Of a stretch of 64,000 bases of DNA, positions 61,166 through 64,000 are shown piece after piece. The translations under genes and the position numbers were made by a program. This DNA comes from Asparagopsis taxiformis. Lineage: Eukaryota; Rhodophyta; Florideophyceae; Bonnemaisoniales; Bonnemaisoniaceae. The notes beneath the pieces are model-generated. The model made no database searches and was not told the DNA's origin. It saw nothing but the letters and a program-made list of their open reading frames with translations. How positions within the stretch are numbered: position 1 is the stretch's first letter; each line of letters opens with the position of its first letter. The DNA lies in NCBI GenBank assembly GCA_030407315.1, contig JALQPE010002813.1:1-64000 (forward strand), in the 5' to 3' direction.

Positions 61166-62476
61166 CTAAGTACCTTCTATTTTGCTTTTACCGATAGTGG
61201 TGCTGGCTGGTTTGAATTTGATTTTGTCGGTTGGCCTGAATATTGAATTAGCATCCTGGCAGTTACGCGAAGCGTCGCTCGGCGTCTCTTGTGTTGAATT
61301 CGCATCCTGACACTCCCATTGGCGGCGAGGGATGGGGAGCGTAGAGTTGTCGTTGTGGGAGCTAGTGCTTGTAATGTGTAGTTCTTTTGTGAGGGATTCG
61401 AATGGTTTTCGAGTTAGGGGTTTTGTGAATATGTCTGCCAGCATTTTGTGGGATTGTAGGTATTACAATTTGATTCGGCCTGCTTTGACGTTGTCCATGA
61501 GGTGGTGGTGTCGGATGTCGATGAATTTTCTCCTTTTCGTCGGTGCCGTGCTGGTTGCAATCTGGATCGCGGATTGGGAGTCTATGTTCATGAGGATGGG
61601 TTTTGTGGTGTCTATTATTTGTAGTTCCTTCAACATATCGCCGAGCCAGTTGGTCTGGCGGGTGGCTTCTGATGCAGCAATTGTTTCTGCTTCGCACGTG
61701 CTCACCGCGACTAGGGATTGCCTTTGCGAGATCCAGTGTATTGGGGATCCATGAAGTGTTATTACTGATCCTGAGATTGATTTTCTGGTGGTCTGGTCGT
61801 TAGCGAAATCGGCGTCAGTGTATGATATCATTGGTTCTTTGGAGGGTCGGTTTGGATATAAGATTCCTCTGTCTGTTGCTTGTTTCAGGTATCTCACTAG
61901 GCGTTTTAAGAGTTTCCAATGTCGTGTTGTAGGTTTGTGATTCGCTCGTGCAAGGCAGTTGGTAAAGAATTGAATGTCAGGTCTTGTTGAATCCGTGAGA
62001 TAGCGTAGCTCGCCAAGCGTTTCCCGATATGTTGTGGAAATTTCCTTGTCGTGTTCCTCATTTGGTTGCGTTGGCGAGGGGTCTATTCCGTCCGAGTAGA
62101 GCGATGTTATTGTTTTGGCGTCTTCCATTTTCGTTTTCGCCATTATGGCGCGAACTATATGCGGCTGTGAAATGTGCGTGCCGTTCGTGGTGTACTCGAT
62201 TTTCCAATTGAGATATTTCGTCGGTTTTCCGAGTCTTTTGATGGTGTACTTGGTTGAGAGTGTATTGTATAGTTCGGATAGTAGATGGGGTTTGGTGGAG
62301 CATACAAAGAAATCGTCTATTGTTGCTGCAATGATGATTTGGTCGGATTTGTGTTGTTGGGTGAATATGCAAGGATCAGATTTGAGTTGGGTGAATCCGT
62401 GTTGTGTAAGGAAGTCGCGTACCCCGTCGCAAAAGATTTTTCCAGCTTGTTTTGTGCCATAGAGATTTCCTTTCAA
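61166..62476 (-). pseudogene. copia element 2 reverse transcriptase/RNase H C-terminal part
   Basis: Contains LKGNLYGTKQAGKIF, the polymerase motif ATIDDFFVC, LRYLTDSTRPDIQF, the RNase H strands SYTDADFANDQTTRKSISG, EAETIAASEA and NIDSQSAIQIA, and a final SHKMLADIFTKPL. A TAA at about 61461-61463 interrupts the frame between RIKL and YLQSHK. A TAG at about 62594 separates it from the upstream frame, just before HLDICSAFLHEPF where a tryptophan is expected. All parts are in one phase, so nonsense changes rather than indels disabled this section. Confidence 0.88.
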
Positions 62477-62593
62477 TTCCCCTATTTTTTCCTGGTGTGT
62501 AAAGGAACCGTCGAATTTTGGGTGCTGCTGAACGTAAACTGGCTTTGAATGTTTGAATGGTTCATGCAGGAATGCAGAACAAATGTCCAGGTG

Positions 62594-63754
62594 CTATGTG
62601 TACAGTTGGTTGGCAGCTGCGTGGCAAAGTAGAAGTCTGATACTTGATTTGTCAGCTGTGAATGTTGTTGTTTCTGTGGGATCGTAGTGGATGTCTGGGA
62701 TCATTAAGTCTCCCCTTACTGTGCAGCGTGCTTTTCGTTCTGTGATGTTTCCACTGGGTTCCCGTTTGTATCTGTAAGTCATCGTCAATGGAAGAGCTTT
62801 TGCGTTCTTTGTGACTGCATCCATTGGTATCCATTCGATCGCTTTCATGTTGTCAATTTTGGACAGCTCATTGTCATGTGCCGTTGCCCATTGGTGCGCG
62901 TCCGGGTATAGGCGGGCCGCTCTTAGGTTCTTGGGTGCTGGTGTGTTGCTGGTGATGGTGTTTGGTAGGGCTGATACGTTGAACATCATAGTTGTAGTTG
63001 CGGTGGGGTCAGTTCTCGTTTGGTATGGGTGGAAATCATTGGTTGATATCTTTGTGAACTTGTTGGTGAGTGTGTTTTGGACTAGGATGGTATCTTGGTC
63101 TATGCCACTCATGTATCTGAATAGTGCACCTCGGTTGTCTAGTTTGTTCTTTGGAGCTAAAAGTGGGGCATGACCAAGTTGGCCAAAGGCAAAGAGTTTC
63201 GTAATGTTGGGTTTTTGGTTATACCATTCCGCATATGGTATGCGTTGGGTTGTAGAATGAAGGGTGATGTTGATCTTGAAAACTGCATCGATTAGCGCGT
63301 ATTGCCAGTAGGAGTCGTCGAGATTGCTGTGGGATAAGCTTGCGCGAACGACATTCATTAATGTTTGATTGATTCGCTCAGATAGACTGTTTTGTTGCGG
63401 TGTGTACAGTGCCGATGATAGGTGAAGGATTCTGCGTGCCTTGAGTTGGTCCTGGAGCGAAGATGATAAATACTCCGTGGCATTGTCCGTTCTGAAGAAG
63501 CGCGGGTATTTTCCTTGCGTGATGTGTACCATTTCCATGTGTTGGATTGTGAGGGTGGGAATGGATGTCCTGTTCGGTACGAAATGGACTGTTATGAAGC
63601 GCGTTTTGGTATCTATGAATGTCATAAAGTATCTGTTTCCTTGATAGGATGGGTGGGTATTGGTCCGCAGACATCCGAGGAAATATGGTGCCCTGTCTGG
63701 TGGCTGTGTATGGTTGGTTTGTGTGGTGTTGCTTTCATTTCTGCTAGTGCACAT
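62594..63754 (-). pseudogene. copia element 2 integrase core and start of reverse transcriptase
   Basis: The catalytic core shows FMTFIDTKTRF, FRTDNATEYL and TPQQNSLSERIN. Then come WYNQKPNITKLFAFGQ, a PDAHQWATAHDNELSKI linker, and the RT entry AKALPLTMTYRYKREPSGNITERKARCTVRGD. This last segment is the intact equivalent of the place where copia element 1 carries its palindrome. The frame ends at the TAG near 62594. The upstream GAG-pre-integrase part is in another frame. Confidence 0.88.
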
Positions 63755-63930
63755 GCGCTACAAGTGAGCTCGCGGAATTTTTCATTTTCTCCATTGATTA
63801 ATGCCGGAAATGCTTGGTGTCTGCACATGTTGCGGAGTGTGCGAGCGTTTGCGTGGCCAAGTTTTAGGTGGAGGTCATGGGGGGTGGACGGGGAGTCGCC
63901 CGGTTGGGGTAGCGTGAGTGGGTTCCGCAT
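63622..63930 (-). pseudogene. copia element 2 GAG-pre-integrase zinc module
   Basis: LHLKLGHANARTLRNM and CSACALAEMKATPHKP form the HHCC zinc module, followed by SSDVCGPIPTHP, the first strand of the integrase core. The frame shifts by one base around 63655-63665, where the sequence continues as SYQGNRYFMTF in the next frame. Confidence 0.85.
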
Positions 63931-64000
63931 TCGGTAGTTTCGATTCGATGACTGTTTCGCATTTTTCTCTGTGTTTTCGGTGTTCGGTGATGGACGCCGG

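Larger units (their letters stand above)
61116..64000 (-). mobile_element. Second Ty1/copia element, minus strand, partial
   Basis: Pol of a different copia lineage reads from beyond the right edge down to about 61166. The element's 3' LTR should begin just below its polypurine tract. A purine-rich minus-strand stretch lies at about 61125-61165, directly beside copia element 1. Element 1 may therefore have landed in or near the LTR of element 2, which would then resume at 56504 and below; I could not confirm this without the other LTR. gag lies outside the window. Confidence 0.85.

Overview
The window looks like nuclear DNA from a eukaryote. It holds long uninterrupted reading frames, Ty1/copia, Ty3/gypsy and piggyBac elements, C2H2 zinc-finger genes, AATAAA polyadenylation signals, and eukaryote-type domain architectures such as NB-ARC plus WD40. 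Intact genes appear intronless, and most of the rest is transposon debris. A compact, intron-poor, retroelement-rich genome such as a red alga's would fit, but that is a low-confidence guess; nothing here fixes the lineage.

Layout. 0-0.5 kb: a retroelement RNase H remnant. 1.4-3.85 kb: copies of a hairpin-bearing dispersed repeat (A/B) and a glycine-codon minisatellite. 4.19-6.36 kb: a small protein plus a ParB-like gene ('element A'). 6.9-12.1 kb: decayed host-type genes, namely a SPATA20/YyaL-like gene, a CDF cation transporter, and an NB-ARC/WD40 (Apaf-1-like) gene with eleven in-frame stops. 13.1-20.75 kb: 'element B', four genes on one strand. They are a ParB-like/DNA-methyltransferase fusion, a small protein homologous to the one in element A, a DDE transposase-like protein (DUF7869-like), and a 2OG-Fe(II) dioxygenase. 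21.0-21.5 kb: more A/B repeat. 21.7-23.1 kb: G-rich and GGACGTCC-rich DNA. 23.3-25.0 kb: a Tudor-like gene on the minus strand. 25-28.4 kb: nothing convincing. 28.4-31.7 kb: a rotted Ty3/gypsy element. 32-37 kb: gene-poor DNA with a CTTACA cluster and a CpG-rich patch. 37.1-39.9 kb: a broken piggyBac element. 41.8-54.5 kb: four paralogous C2H2 genes with an unrecognised shared N-terminal domain. 55.4-55.9 kb: a secreted, basic, cysteine-rich protein. 56.5-61.1 kb: a complete-ended copia element with 110-bp LTRs and 5-bp target duplications. 61.2-64 kb: a second, opposite-strand copia element running off the window.

The best candidate for an undescribed system is element B. A bacterial/phage-style ParB-methyltransferase, a transposase-like protein and a dioxygenase are packed on one strand with short spacers. 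Element A shares two of its components, which argues for a mobile or selfish module carrying its own DNA-modification genes. This is inference from domains and arrangement; no activity or element ends are shown.

A second theme is sequence damage. At least nine near-perfect short palindromes (27-104 nt, spacers 0-2 nt) are scattered through the window. Three inverted repeats (two tight, one with a 9-nt spacer) lie at frame breaks in otherwise recognisable genes. Several pseudogenes carry in-frame stops rather than indels. Whether the palindromes are real or assembly artefacts should be settled first.
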